Program-made: the position numbers and the translations under genes | Shown: one piece after another, positions 37,068 to 45,988 of the stretch | Numbering within the stretch: position 1 is the stretch's first letter | Layout of the letters: the number at the start of each line of letters is the position of its first letter | Notes under the pieces: model-generated | Told to the model about the DNA's origin: nothing | Databases searched by the model: none | What the model saw: the letters and a program-made list of their open reading frames with translations, nothing else | NCBI RefSeq assembly: GCF_025938155.1 | Contig: NZ_JAPCZG010000002.1 | Location: forward strand, 62,001 to 126,000 | Reading direction: 5' to 3' | DNA: 64,000 nucleotides | Source: Novosphingobium sp. KCTC 2891 | Lineage (GTDB): Bacteria > Pseudomonadota > Alphaproteobacteria > Sphingomonadales > Sphingomonadaceae

Positions 37068-37490
37068 TTACTTGGCCTCGGCGGCCTTCACCTTCCGGTA
37101 GGGCACGAACTTGTCCAGCCCCACGAAGCCGCGCCAGAAGCCGCCGCTGCGATCATGCAGGTGGACCGTGTCCACGCTGCACAGCTGCGAGCTGGTCAGC
37201 TTGGTCACCAGCACGTCATCCTCATCGAGCGATTCCGCACCCGTGCGCGGGCGCTGCACGTAAAGCGTGCTGCCCGAATCGTAGACGATCGCGGTCTTGT
37301 CGATGATGCGGCTCGAACTGATCGTGGGCATGGAAATGCAATCGACCGGTTCGCCCGCGACGCGCCCTTCCAGCATCTTGGCCAGCTGCTGCTCGCCGGT
37401 GAGGCGGGGCTTCGCGTGCGCGGTGCCGCCCGCCAGAACCATCGCGCCTGCCGCAAGGGCAAGCCCCGTCATGCGTGCCGTCTTCGCCAT
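37068..37490 (-). CDS. Exported hypothetical protein
   Basis: A 140-residue protein with a signal peptide (MTGLALAAGAMVLAGGTAHA). The mature part has two cysteines (GEPVDCISM and SSQLCSVDTV) that could form a disulphide. A central segment reads SSRIIDKTAIVYDSGSTLYVQRPRTGAESLDEDDVL, and a conserved-looking GGFWRGFVGLDKFVPY closes it. I recall similar sphingomonad periplasmic proteins of unknown role but cannot name a family. It lies between the GFA gene and the GNAT gene on the same strand. Confidence 0.75.
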   Translation of the reverse strand: MAKTARMTGLALAAGAMVLAGGTAHAKPRLTGEQQLAKMLEGRVAGEPVDCISMPTISSSRIIDKTAIVYDSGSTLYVQRPRTGAESLDEDDVLVTKLTSSQLCSVDTVHLHDRSGGFWRGFVGLDKFVPYRKVKAAEAK

Positions 37491-37570
37491 GATTCGTTGT
37501 CCTTCGAAATTCGATCTGCGATCGATACCTCACCCCGGCTGAACCGGCGCTGACCGGCCCTGCCGGTCAT

Positions 37571-38041
37571 TCAACGCGCGCCCCCGCCCGATCCTTCGCC
37601 GCGCACCAGCCGCTCCCACGCCGCATCGTCCGGCTCGGCGGAAAACGCGGGAACGCCGGGAGGCAGGACGATCCACGGCTGCTTGTGGCGGGTCCAGATA
37701 TGGAACGCGGGCACGACGCCGGCGCTGTCGTCGCGCGTGCCGGTACGGATCGTGGGCAGCGCGGGCCGGCGATCGCTTACGGTGTAGAGCCGCGTCAGGC
37801 ACAGGGGGCAGGCATGGTGCGTCACGCGCGCGCCGCTGACCGACAGCACCGTGCCGGAGATCGTATCGCCATCGACCACAAGGCCCGCTGCGGGCACCTG
37901 CTGGTTCAGCGCGAAGGAGGATCCCTGCCGCGTCTGGCAGCCGGTGCAGTGGCAGGCATAAGGCAGGAAGCCGCCGTCGGTGGCGGTATAGCGGACCGCG
38001 CCGCAGCCACAGCCACCGGCGATGATATCGCCCGCCGCCAC
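37571..38041 (-). CDS. GFA-domain zinc protein
   Basis: A 156-residue protein with the GFA (glutathione-dependent formaldehyde-activating) zinc pattern: GGCGCGAVRY, CHCTGCQTRQGSSF and HACPLCLTRLY (C-x-x-C). Family members bind two zinc ions. Most are of unknown activity, and formaldehyde-glutathione condensation by the founder is debated. The GTG start at 38041 is eight bases after the tldD stop, so the two are probably cotranscribed. Confidence 0.87.
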   Translation of the reverse strand: MAAGDIIAGGCGCGAVRYTATDGGFLPYACHCTGCQTRQGSSFALNQQVPAAGLVVDGDTISGTVLSVSGARVTHHACPLCLTRLYTVSDRRPALPTIRTGTRDDSAGVVPAFHIWTRHKQPWIVLPPGVPAFSAEPDDAAWERLVRGEGSGGGAR

Positions 38042-38049
38042 GGCCGCGA

Positions 38050-39492
38050 TCAGGCGGTGCCGCCCACGGTCAGCCCTTCGACCAGCAGCGTCGGCTGGCC
38101 GACGCCGGCGGGCACCGACTGCCCACCCTTGCCGCAGATGCCCACGCCTTCGTCCAGCGCCATGTCGTTGCCGATGCCGGTGACGCGCGTCAGCACGGTG
38201 GGACCATCGCCGATCAGCGTGGCGCCCTTGATCGGCGCGCCCAGCTTGCCGTTCTCGACCCGGTAGGCCTCGGTGCAGGAGAACACGAACTTGCCGCTGG
38301 TGATATCCACCTGCCCGCCGCCGAAGCTCTTGGCGTAGATGCCGTTCTTCACCCGGCTGAGCAGTTCGGCCGGATCGTCGTTGCCCCCGCGCATGAAAGT
38401 GTTGGTCATCCGCGGCATCGGCGCATGGGCATAGCTTTCGCGGCGGCCGTTGCCGGTCGGCTCCACGCCCATCAGGCGCGCGTTGAGCCGGTCCTGGATG
38501 TAGCCCTTGAGGATGCCGTCCTCGATCAGGATGTTCTCCTGCGTGGGCGTGCCTTCATCGTCGATCGAGAGCGAGCCGCGCCGGCCCTGCCCCCCGGTGC
38601 CGAGCAGCGAGCCGTCGTCGATCACGGTCACGCCCGGCGCGGCGACGCGCTGGCCGATGCGGCCCGAGAAGGCGCTGGTGCCCTTGCGGTTGAAATCGCC
38701 CTCCAGCCCGTGGCCCACCGCTTCGTGCAGCAGCACGCCCGGCCAGCCGGGGCCGACCAGCACGGTCATCTCGCCCGCCGGGGCGGCCACCGATTCGAGA
38801 TTGACCAGCGCCTGTTCCAGCGCGTGGTCGATCGCGCGGTTCCATGTTTCGGGCAGGAACAGGTCGTCATAGAGGCGCCGCCCGCCAATGCCGAAGCTGC
38901 CCGTCTCACGCCGGCCGTTCTGCTCGGCCACGATCGAGACGTTGAGCCGCACCAGTGGCCGCACGTCGTGCGCGACGAAACCGTCGGCGCGCACGATCTC
39001 GACCACCGACCACGTGCCCGACAGCGAGGCCGACACCTGCGCCACGCGCGGATCGCGGGCGCGGGCAGCGGCGTCGATGGATTCGAGCAGCTTGACCTTG
39101 GCCTCGAACGGCACCGCATCGAGCGGCGAGGCATCGGTATAGAGATGGCGGTTGTTGCGGCGCGGCGGGGGCGCGGGCTGGCCCTTGGCCGGATCGAGCA
39201 GCTTCAGCGTCTCGCCGGCGCGCGCGATGGCGGCCGCTGACATCTCGTTGGCATGGGCGAAGCCGGTCATTTCTCCCGAAACGCCGCGAAGGCCGAAGCC
39301 CGCATCGCGCGAATAATCGGCCATCTTGAGCCGGCCATCGTCGAAGCCGAAGCTCTCGGAAGCGATGAACTGGAGGTAAAGCTCGCCGTCGTCGCAGGCC
39401 TTCAACGCATCGCGCGTCAGGCGCAGGGCGTCGTCGGGCGTCAGCAGGCCGGGGCGGTAGAGCAGCGAGCGGGGGTTGGTGAGATCGGTCAT
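38050..39492 (-). CDS. tldD: Metalloprotease TldD
   Basis: TldD forms a heterodimeric zinc protease with TldE/PmbA. It trims small peptides such as microcins and unfolded substrates. The 480-residue protein has the zinc site HEAVGHGLEGD, and FSCTEAYRVENGKLGAPIKGATLIG in the C-terminal half. Motif GVGICGKGGQSVPAGVGQP closes the protein. The tldE partner is not in the window. The length is typical. Confidence 0.95.
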   Translation of the reverse strand: MTDLTNPRSLLYRPGLLTPDDALRLTRDALKACDDGELYLQFIASESFGFDDGRLKMADYSRDAGFGLRGVSGEMTGFAHANEMSAAAIARAGETLKLLDPAKGQPAPPPRRNNRHLYTDASPLDAVPFEAKVKLLESIDAAARARDPRVAQVSASLSGTWSVVEIVRADGFVAHDVRPLVRLNVSIVAEQNGRRETGSFGIGGRRLYDDLFLPETWNRAIDHALEQALVNLESVAAPAGEMTVLVGPGWPGVLLHEAVGHGLEGDFNRKGTSAFSGRIGQRVAAPGVTVIDDGSLLGTGGQGRRGSLSIDDEGTPTQENILIEDGILKGYIQDRLNARLMGVEPTGNGRRESYAHAPMPRMTNTFMRGGNDDPAELLSRVKNGIYAKSFGGGQVDITSGKFVFSCTEAYRVENGKLGAPIKGATLIGDGPTVLTRVTGIGNDMALDEGVGICGKGGQSVPAGVGQPTLLVEGLTVGGTA

Positions 39493-39543
39493 CGCCTCCC
39501 GATATAGGAAGGCGCGCCGCGCTGCGCTACTGGAACCGGAGGG

Positions 39544-39741
39544 TTATTGGGCTGCGGTGTCCGCAGGGCCGCCCTTCAGCACGAAGCGGCGGTCGCAATA
39601 GCCGCATTCGGCATAGCCCTTTTCGTCGATTTCCATCCACACGCGGGGATGGCCAAGCGCGCTGCCGCCGCGAATGTCGGTGGCGCCGTCGCACCAGACG
39701 CGGGCGGAGTCGGTGAGGGTCGTCTCGGGTGCCTTGATCAT
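39544..39741 (-). CDS. Zinc-finger protein (complex I NDUFS6/zf-CHCC type)
   Basis: A 65-residue protein with the zf-CHCC pattern: WCDG..GGSALGHPRVWMEIDEKGYAECGYCDRRF (C, H, C-x-x-C). It corresponds to the alphaproteobacterial homologue of the NDUFS6/13-kDa accessory subunit of NADH dehydrogenase. The ATG at 39741 (MIKAPETTL) is used. A frame extending upstream to 39918 would overlap the ABC gene on the opposite strand and is rejected. Confidence 0.85.
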   Translation of the reverse strand: MIKAPETTLTDSARVWCDGATDIRGGSALGHPRVWMEIDEKGYAECGYCDRRFVLKGGPADTAAQ

Positions 39742-39877
39742 GGGCAGTGCCGCTAGCAAAACCGGCGCGCGCGGACAAGCGCGCGGATGGTCTTCGGGCG
39801 CCCTCGATAGCGACCCTCGAGAGCAGGGTTGCCGATGCCCCTTTACCTCGCCTTCGTCCGGGGGCAGGGATGGCGGC

Positions 39878-40822
39878 ATGACTTCCCAGCCCGCCATCAT
39901 GATCCGCGATCTCGTCAAGCGTTACGCCCCCGCAGGCAAGGCGCCCGGCAAACTGGCCCTGGACGGCGTCAGCTTCGACGTGCCGCAGGGCCAGATCTTC
40001 GGCCTGCTCGGCCCGAACGGCGCGGGCAAGTCCACCCTGATCAACACGCTGGCCGGGCTGGTGATGAAAACCTCGGGCCAGGTCGAGATCTGGGGCCACG
40101 ACATCGACCGCGACACGCGCAACGCCAAGGCTTCCATCGGCATCGTGCCGCAGGAAATCGTGTTCGATCCCTTCTTCACCCCTCTGGAAGTGCTTGGCAT
40201 CCAGGCGGGGCTGTACGGCGTGCCCAAGGCCGCGCGCCGCTCCATGGAGCTGCTGCGCTCGGTCCATCTGGCCGACAAGGCCGATGCCTATGCCCGCTCG
40301 CTGTCGGGCGGCATGAAGCGCCGCCTGCTGGTGGCCAAGGCCATGGTCCACGCCCCGCCCGTGCTGGTGCTGGACGAGCCGACCGCCGGCGTCGACGTGG
40401 AGCTGCGCCGCCAGCTGTGGGAACTGGTGGTGCGGCTGAACAAGGAGGACGGCGTTACCGTGGTCCTCACCACGCACTACCTCGAAGAAGCCGAGGAACT
40501 GTGCGACCAGATCGCCATCATCAACCACGGCAAGCTGATCGCCAACAAGCCGACGCGCGAACTGGTCGACATGGCGCGCGAGAAGATCGTGGTGCTGACG
40601 CTGGACCGCGACGTGACCGCGCCGCCGCAGCATCCCGCTTTCCTGAAAAGCATCGTTTCCGCCGAGCGGCAGGTCGAGATCACCTATGACAAGGACCGCA
40701 TGAACGCCGGGCAGGTGCTCGCGCTCGTGCAGGACCAGGGTTACGCCATCATCGACGTATCCACGCGCGAGGCGGATCTGGAAGATGTGTTCGTGCGGCT
40801 GACCACCAGCGCGGCTGCCTGA
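39878..40822 (+). CDS. ABC transporter ATP-binding protein
   Basis: A 314-residue ATPase with Walker A (GPNGAGKST), Q-loop (IVPQE), signature LSGGMKRRL, Walker B (VLVLDEPTAGVD) and H-loop (TTHYLEEAEEL). The C-terminal extension ends DVSTREADLEDVFVRLT. This is the drug/polysaccharide exporter (CcmA/DrrA, YadG-like) type, normally paired with an ABC-2 permease gene. No permease follows. The next genes are a small minus-strand gene and nadB. GGGGCAGGGATGG precedes the ATG. Confidence 0.9.
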   Translation: MTSQPAIMIRDLVKRYAPAGKAPGKLALDGVSFDVPQGQIFGLLGPNGAGKSTLINTLAGLVMKTSGQVEIWGHDIDRDTRNAKASIGIVPQEIVFDPFFTPLEVLGIQAGLYGVPKAARRSMELLRSVHLADKADAYARSLSGGMKRRLLVAKAMVHAPPVLVLDEPTAGVDVELRRQLWELVVRLNKEDGVTVVLTTHYLEEAEELCDQIAIINHGKLIANKPTRELVDMAREKIVVLTLDRDVTAPPQHPAFLKSIVSAERQVEITYDKDRMNAGQVLALVQDQGYAIIDVSTREADLEDVFVRLTTSAAA

Positions 40823-40832
40823 TCCGCCGCCG

Positions 40833-41012
40833 TCAGACCGACTTCTGCGACTTTCGCGCACCGCCCTGGTGGGCACGCCAGCCGCCACGCGGCTGGCGGC
40901 GCACAGTGGCTTCGCAGTGGCGGCAATCCGAGATGTAGTTGAAGCCGTCCCATTCGATGCGGTCCCGCCTTGGGCGGTGACGGTTGAACAGACAGAGCAG
41001 CCGGCCAAACAT
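40833..41012 (-). CDS. Small basic CxxC protein (59 aa)
   Basis: A 59-residue protein (FGRLLCLFNRHRPRRDRIEWDGFNYISDCRHCEATVRRQPRGGW..). It has one CxxC knuckle (DCRHC), a further Cys at residue 6, and a strongly basic character. It is unrecognised. The sequence WDGFNYxSxCRxC recalls small conserved sphingomonad proteins of unknown role. The ATG at 41012 is preferred over 41060, whose extra residues read into promoter-like DNA. It converges on the ABC gene with a ten-base gap. Confidence 0.6.
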   Translation of the reverse strand: MFGRLLCLFNRHRPRRDRIEWDGFNYISDCRHCEATVRRQPRGGWRAHQGGARKSQKSV

Positions 41013-41083
41013 GATGTCGCCATCCCGTAAACATTGGAGCGGATTACGTATTTCTACCATGCTGCAAGTGCGAAGCCTAATTA

Positions 41084-41112
41084 AATTAATGAAAGATAGT
41101 TTTCATAATTAA
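41084..41112. promoter_or_regulatory. AT-rich inverted repeat upstream of nadB
   Basis: ATGAAA (41089-41094) and TTTCAT (41101-41106) form a perfect six-base inverted repeat around GATAGT. Flanking TTAA/TTAA elements extend it imperfectly to about 29 bases. It is a conspicuous AT-rich island in GC-rich DNA between divergent genes, and a likely promoter/operator for nadB or the small minus-strand gene. Confidence 0.45.
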
Positions 41113-41223
41113 CTCTTGGTAGTCAGCCAATCCGGCTTTCCAAACCGGGTCGCGGAGGGCAAAGGAACAGCACGGACCCCGGTCCGTTCCATCAACGATA
41201 GCCCCTTTCGGGAGCCGCGCAGG

Positions 41224-42804
41224 TTGACCCAACACGACGTTCTCATCGTCGGCTCCGGCGCTGCCGGGCTGACCGCCGCCCTCGTCCTTGCCGAACGCTG
41301 CAAGGTGCTGGTCCTCGCCAAGGGAGCGCTCGATGGCGGCTCCACCAACTGGGCGCAGGGCGGTATCGCCGCGGTACTCGACGAAGGTGACACCTTCGAG
41401 AACCATATTCACGACACGATGATCGCCGGCGCGGGCCTCAATCGGCGCGAGACGGTGGAGTTCGTGGTCGAGCACGCGCCCGAGGCAATCCGCCGCCTGA
41501 TCGCGCTGGGCGTGCCGTTCAATGCCGAGCAGGGCTCGCTCCATCTGACCCGCGAAGGCGGGCATTCGCACCGCCGCATCGTCCATGTCGACGATGCCAC
41601 CGGGGCCGCGGTGCAGAAGGCGCTGCTCAAGGCCGCTCACGACAGCCCCAATATCACCCTGCTGCCCGGCCAGACCTGCATCGACCTCATCACCGGACGG
41701 CACGAGGCGGCGCGCTATTGCGGCTCGGGCCGCGTCTGGGGCGTCTATGCGCTCGACGAAGCGACCGGCAAGGTCGAGGCCCACACCGCCCGCGCCACGA
41801 TCCTCGCCACCGGCGGCGCGGGGCGCGTCTACCAGTTCAGCACCGCGCCGCGCGGCGCCACCGGCGACGGCATTGCCATGGCCTGGCGTGCGGGCGCGCG
41901 CGTCTCCAACATGGAGATGATGCAGTTCCACCCGACCTGCCTCTACAACCTGGAGGTCAAGAACTTCCTCATCACCGAGGCGGTGCGCGGCGAAGGCGGG
42001 CGGCTGATCAACCCGCGCAGCGGCAAGCGCTTCATGGAATTCTACGACGACCGGCTCGAACTCGCCCCGCGCGACATCGTGGCCCGCGCGATCGATTCCG
42101 AGATCAAGAAGTTCGGCCTCGATTTCGTCCATCTCGACATCAGCCATATGCCGGCCGAGTTCGTCCGCGGGCATTTCCCCAACATCTACGAACGCCTGCT
42201 GGGCCTTGGCATCGACATGACCCGGCAGCCGATCCCGGTGGTGCCCGCGCAGCACTATACCTGCGGCGGCGTGCTGATCGACATCGACGGGCGCACCGAC
42301 CTGCCCGGCCTCTATGCAGCCGGCGAATGCACCGAGAGCGGGCTGCACGGCGCCAACCGGCTTGCCTCGAACTCGCTGCTCGAATGCTTCGTGTTCGGCG
42401 ACCTTGCCGCGCGCGACATCCTGGCCCGGTGGGACAGCTTCGAGACTCCGCCGGCAGTGCGGCCGTGGGACGAAAGCCGCGTGACCGAGGCCGACGAAGA
42501 AGTGGTCATCAAGCAGAACTGGACCGAGATCCGCCGCTTCATGTGGAACTATGTCGGCATCGTGCGGACCAACAAGCGGCTCGAACGCGCCGCGCACCGC
42601 ATCAAGCTGCTGTTCGACGAAGTGAACGACTACTACGGCCACTTCCGCGTCTCGACCGACCTGATCGAGCTGCGCAACCTGCTGCAGAGCGCCGAACTGA
42701 TCGTCCGCTCGGCACAGGCCCGGCACGAGAGCCGGGGGCTGCACTACAACCTCGATTACCCGCAGACCGACGCGGTGGCGCGCGACACCATCCTGGTGCC
42801 CTGA
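41224..42804 (+). CDS. nadB: L-aspartate oxidase
   Basis: NadB oxidises L-aspartate to iminoaspartate, the first step of de novo NAD synthesis. The protein is 526 residues. The FAD motif DVLIVGSGAAGLTAALVLAE is at the N-terminus. Then come STNWAQGGIAAV, REGGHSHRRIVH, HYTCGGVLIDIDGRTDLPGLYAAGECTESGLHGANRLASNS and the C-terminal helical domain ending PQTDAVARDTI. Similarity begins at the TTG at 41224 (LTQHDVLIVG), which I take as the start. In-frame upstream codons look unconserved. nadA and nadC are not adjacent. Confidence 0.93.
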   Translation: MTQHDVLIVGSGAAGLTAALVLAERCKVLVLAKGALDGGSTNWAQGGIAAVLDEGDTFENHIHDTMIAGAGLNRRETVEFVVEHAPEAIRRLIALGVPFNAEQGSLHLTREGGHSHRRIVHVDDATGAAVQKALLKAAHDSPNITLLPGQTCIDLITGRHEAARYCGSGRVWGVYALDEATGKVEAHTARATILATGGAGRVYQFSTAPRGATGDGIAMAWRAGARVSNMEMMQFHPTCLYNLEVKNFLITEAVRGEGGRLINPRSGKRFMEFYDDRLELAPRDIVARAIDSEIKKFGLDFVHLDISHMPAEFVRGHFPNIYERLLGLGIDMTRQPIPVVPAQHYTCGGVLIDIDGRTDLPGLYAAGECTESGLHGANRLASNSLLECFVFGDLAARDILARWDSFETPPAVRPWDESRVTEADEEVVIKQNWTEIRRFMWNYVGIVRTNKRLERAAHRIKLLFDEVNDYYGHFRVSTDLIELRNLLQSAELIVRSAQARHESRGLHYNLDYPQTDAVARDTILVP

Positions 42805-42888
42805 CGGGCGGCTTGCGGGGCGCAGCCAGCCTGCGGCGTGGGCCAGCCCGCGGGGTTGGGATTGCCGGGGCCAGCGCCCCGGCAGCGC

Positions 42889-43137
42889 TCAGAAGTGCCG
42901 GCCGAGGAAGATCAGCACCATCGCGCCGATCACCGAGGCGATGCAACCGGCGCGGCTGAAGCCTTCGCTCCAGGGCCGTCCGTCACGCCAGCTCGCAGCG
43001 AGGCCGGCCACCAGCGAGCCGCCGATGCCCAGCAGGATCGTGCGCCCCAGCCCCATGTCGATCGGGCCGGGATAGAGCACCTGCGCGGCGAAGCCGACCA
43101 GCAGGCCCGAAAGCAGGATCGAGATGAGGTTCAGCAC
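42889..43137 (-). CDS. GlsB/YeaQ/YmgE family membrane protein
   Basis: An 82-residue protein with three hydrophobic helices and the transglycosylase-associated pattern LISILLSGLLVGFAAQVLYPGPIDMGLGRTILLGIGGSLVAG. Members are small stress-related inner-membrane proteins of unknown biochemistry. GGAG lies eight bases before a GTG at 43137. Another GTG at 43146 overlaps that ribosome site. The gene converges on nadB and is divergent from nrdA. Confidence 0.82.
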   Translation of the reverse strand: MLNLISILLSGLLVGFAAQVLYPGPIDMGLGRTILLGIGGSLVAGLAASWRDGRPWSEGFSRAGCIASVIGAMVLIFLGRHF

Positions 43138-43679
43138 GCAAAGCACTCCATTCCTGTGGACACCCCGTCAGACGCCGGTTGACCCGTTCTTGTCCACAAT
43201 TTGCTGACCGACACCAAAAAAATTCCGACGGGTGCCATTTGCCTCTTGAAAGGTCGCTCGCCTCACGCGTCGCTGCACTGCAGCATAGCTGTCATGACGA
43301 CGAAACGAATCGTACGTGCGACAAACCGAATCGGGGTCAGGGCCTTTACCCCCTTGTGTCTGAAAGTGGTTGAGGCACTATGGATTGTGGTTGGGCCGAT
43401 GGGGGACCTCTAGACCTAGTTTGGAGCATCTGCGCACCGCAAGGGGCGCAGCGATGGAATCCGCTCTTTGGCGGCCCATCGCCACATTGGCTGAAAACCT
43501 TGTCCGGAAGCGGTTGAGCAGGAATTATGTTCCCCTCCTGTTCCGGGCAATGTAGGATCAGGGCGCGTTCCTGATTCGAAGACAAGGCGGAACGCCGGGC
43601 TTTCCGCCCGGCATCGTGGTCATGGATTTGAACAGCCCTCCCGCGCCCGGCGCGAAGGGCCGCAAGACGGGGATTGCAC
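43138..43679. other. Long nrdA upstream region
   Basis: About 540 bases between the glsB-like gene and nrdA without a supportable gene. The candidate NrdR box at 43376-43389 lies about 290 bases before the nrdA start. The stretch from 43395 to 43670 is therefore likely promoter plus a long 5' leader. No cobalamin riboswitch elements were seen. Confidence 0.5.
43376..43389. promoter_or_regulatory. Candidate NrdR box upstream of nrdA
   Basis: CACTATGGATTGTG matches the palindromic NrdR-box core CACTATATATTGTG (as I recall it) at 12 of 14 positions. NrdR boxes normally come in pairs about 31 bases apart. The sequence at that distance (43407-43420, CCTCTAGACCTAGT) is only a weak match. Repression of nrd genes by NrdR is known, but binding here is inferred. 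Confidence 0.4.
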
Positions 43680-45710
43680 GTGGATTTCAGGACTGGGGAC
43701 GGCTCCGTGGCGGCACAGGACGAACTGGGTCTCGAAGGCGGCACCGCCGCGCTCGACCCGAACGAGGCGGCAACGCCGGAAACGAAGGCGATCGACATGA
43801 ACGCGAAGGATCTGGGCAGCGAAACCCTGCTGGCGGCCGGCATGGCTGCGGCAGCTTCCGCCATCACGTCCGCCGCCGCTGCGCCGCAGGACGATTCCAA
43901 GACGGTTCACCCGCGCCGCTTCAAGATCGTGACCGACGCGGCGCGTGACGCGCTGCTGACCGCCTTCGGCAAGGACACGCTCGACGACCGCTACCTGCTT
44001 CCGGGCGAAAACTTCCAGGACCTCTTCGCGCGCGTGGCCGATGCCTACGCCGACGATCAGGACCACGCCCAGCGGCTCTACGACTACATCTCGAAGCTGT
44101 GGTTCATGCCCGCCACCCCCGTGCTGTCGAACGGCGGCACCGGTCGCGGCCTGCCGATCTCGTGCTACCTGAACTCGGTGGACGACAGCTTGGAAGGCAT
44201 CGTCAACACCTGGAACGAGAACGTCTGGCTGGCCAGCCGCGGCGGCGGCATCGGCACTTATTGGGGCCAGGTGCGCGGCATCGGTGAATCGGTCGGCCTC
44301 AACGGCAAGACCAGCGGCATCATCCCGTTCGTCCGCGTGATGGACAGCCTTACGCTGGCGATCTCGCAGGGCTCGCTGCGGCGCGGCTCGGCCGCCTGCT
44401 ATCTCGACGTCTCGCACCCGGAAATCGAGGAGTTCCTCGAAATCCGCAAGCCGTCGGGCGATTTCAACCGCAAGGCGCTGAACCTCCACCACGGCGTGCT
44501 GCTGACCGACGATTTCATGGAAGCCGTGCGCGACGGCGCCGAGTTCGAGCTGAAGAGCCCGAAGGACGGTTCGGTGCGCGGCAAGGTCGATGCCCGCTCG
44601 CTGTTCCAGAAGCTGGTCGAAACCCGCCTCGCCACGGGCGAGCCCTACATCGTGTTCTCCGACACGGTGAACCGCACGATGCCCAAGCATCACCGCGACC
44701 TGGGGCTGAAGGTCTCGACCTCGAACCTCTGCTCGGAAATCACGCTGCCCACCGGCCGCGACCACCTCGGCAACGACCGGACGGCGGTCTGCTGCCTCTC
44801 CTCGCTCAACCTTGAAACCTGGGACGAGTGGAACGCCGACAAGCTCTTCATCGAGGACGTGCTGCGCTTCCTCGACAACGTGCTGCAGGACTACATCAAC
44901 CGCGCGCCCGACGAGATGGCCCGCGCCAAGTATTCCGCCGCGCGCGAACGCTCGGTCGGCATGGGCGTGATGGGCTTCCACTCCTTCCTCCAGCGCAAGG
45001 GCATCGCCTTTGAAAGCGCGATGGCCAAGGCGTGGAACCTCAAGATGTTCAAGCACGTCGCCGCCAAGGCCGACGAGGCCTCGCTGCTGCTCGCGCAGGA
45101 ACGCGGCCCCTGCCCCGATGCGGCGGACATGGGCGTGATGCAGCGCTTCTCGTGCAAGATGGCGATCGCGCCCACCGCGTCGATCTCGATCATCTGCGGC
45201 GGCACTTCGGCCTGCATCGAGCCGATCCCGGCGAACATCTATACGCACAAGACGCTGTCGGGCTCGTTCGTGGTGAAGAACGAATACCTCGAAAAGCTGC
45301 TCAAGCTGAAGTCGAAGGATTCTACCAACGTGTGGAACTCGATCCTCGAGCGCGGCGGGTCGGTCCAGCACCTCGACTTCCTCAGCCCCGAGGAAAAGGC
45401 GGTGTTCAAGACCAGCTTCGAGATCGACCAGCGCTGGCTGCTCGAATTCGCGGCCGACCGCACGCCCTATATCGACCAGGCGCAGTCGCTGAACCTCTAC
45501 ATCCCGGCCGACGTCGACAAGTGGGACCTGCTGATGCTCCACTTCCAGGCGTGGGAAAAGGGTATCAAGAGCCTTTACTACCTGCGCTCGAAGTCGGTGC
45601 AGCGCGCGGGCTTCGCCGGCGGGGTGGAGGCGGACAACACCGCCAGCGCCCCGGTGATCGAACTGGCCGCCAGCCCGACGGACTACGAGGAATGCCTCGC
45701 CTGCCAGTAA
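43680..45710 (+). CDS. nrdA: Ribonucleoside-diphosphate reductase alpha subunit (class Ia)
   Basis: A 676-residue catalytic subunit that reduces NDPs to dNDPs. It has active-site cysteines in PISCYLNSVDD, SNLCSEITLP and TAVCCLSSLN, with the C-terminal redox pair ECLACQ. The N-terminal 80 residues are acidic, Ala-rich and variable. The usual ATP-cone is absent, so overall activity control by ATP/dATP is probably missing. A GTG at 43680 (VDFRTGDG..) with GACGGGG upstream is chosen. A TTG at 43674 is less well placed. nrdB follows 1.46 kb later. Confidence 0.94.
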   Translation: MDFRTGDGSVAAQDELGLEGGTAALDPNEAATPETKAIDMNAKDLGSETLLAAGMAAAASAITSAAAAPQDDSKTVHPRRFKIVTDAARDALLTAFGKDTLDDRYLLPGENFQDLFARVADAYADDQDHAQRLYDYISKLWFMPATPVLSNGGTGRGLPISCYLNSVDDSLEGIVNTWNENVWLASRGGGIGTYWGQVRGIGESVGLNGKTSGIIPFVRVMDSLTLAISQGSLRRGSAACYLDVSHPEIEEFLEIRKPSGDFNRKALNLHHGVLLTDDFMEAVRDGAEFELKSPKDGSVRGKVDARSLFQKLVETRLATGEPYIVFSDTVNRTMPKHHRDLGLKVSTSNLCSEITLPTGRDHLGNDRTAVCCLSSLNLETWDEWNADKLFIEDVLRFLDNVLQDYINRAPDEMARAKYSAARERSVGMGVMGFHSFLQRKGIAFESAMAKAWNLKMFKHVAAKADEASLLLAQERGPCPDAADMGVMQRFSCKMAIAPTASISIICGGTSACIEPIPANIYTHKTLSGSFVVKNEYLEKLLKLKSKDSTNVWNSILERGGSVQHLDFLSPEEKAVFKTSFEIDQRWLLEFAADRTPYIDQAQSLNLYIPADVDKWDLLMLHFQAWEKGIKSLYYLRSKSVQRAGFAGGVEADNTASAPVIELAASPTDYEECLACQ

Positions 45711-45988
45711 GCGGCAGCCGGCCTTCCCGGCCGGTGGCGGCGTTCACGCGCCGCGCCGGCCTGCTTTCTGACAAGACTCTCCGCCCGGCGTGCCCTTGCG
45801 CACGCCCCATCCCGTTCGCGTGCGCAGGCCCTGCATGACCGCCGTCGTCCCGTCAGCGCCGTTACACACCGCGACACTTCGCGGCTTGCTGCTGTGCGTT
45901 ACAATCGGCGACAAGGCCCCCGCTTGCTTGATCCCGGCAAGCGTGGCAACCGCTGCGAACAATTCGCATTATCAAAGAGGATCGTTTC

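Noticed and set aside
43138..43679. A cobalamin riboswitch controlling the nrd genes
   Set aside because: The conserved B12-box elements were looked for by eye and not found. The reductase is class Ia, which does not need cobalamin.
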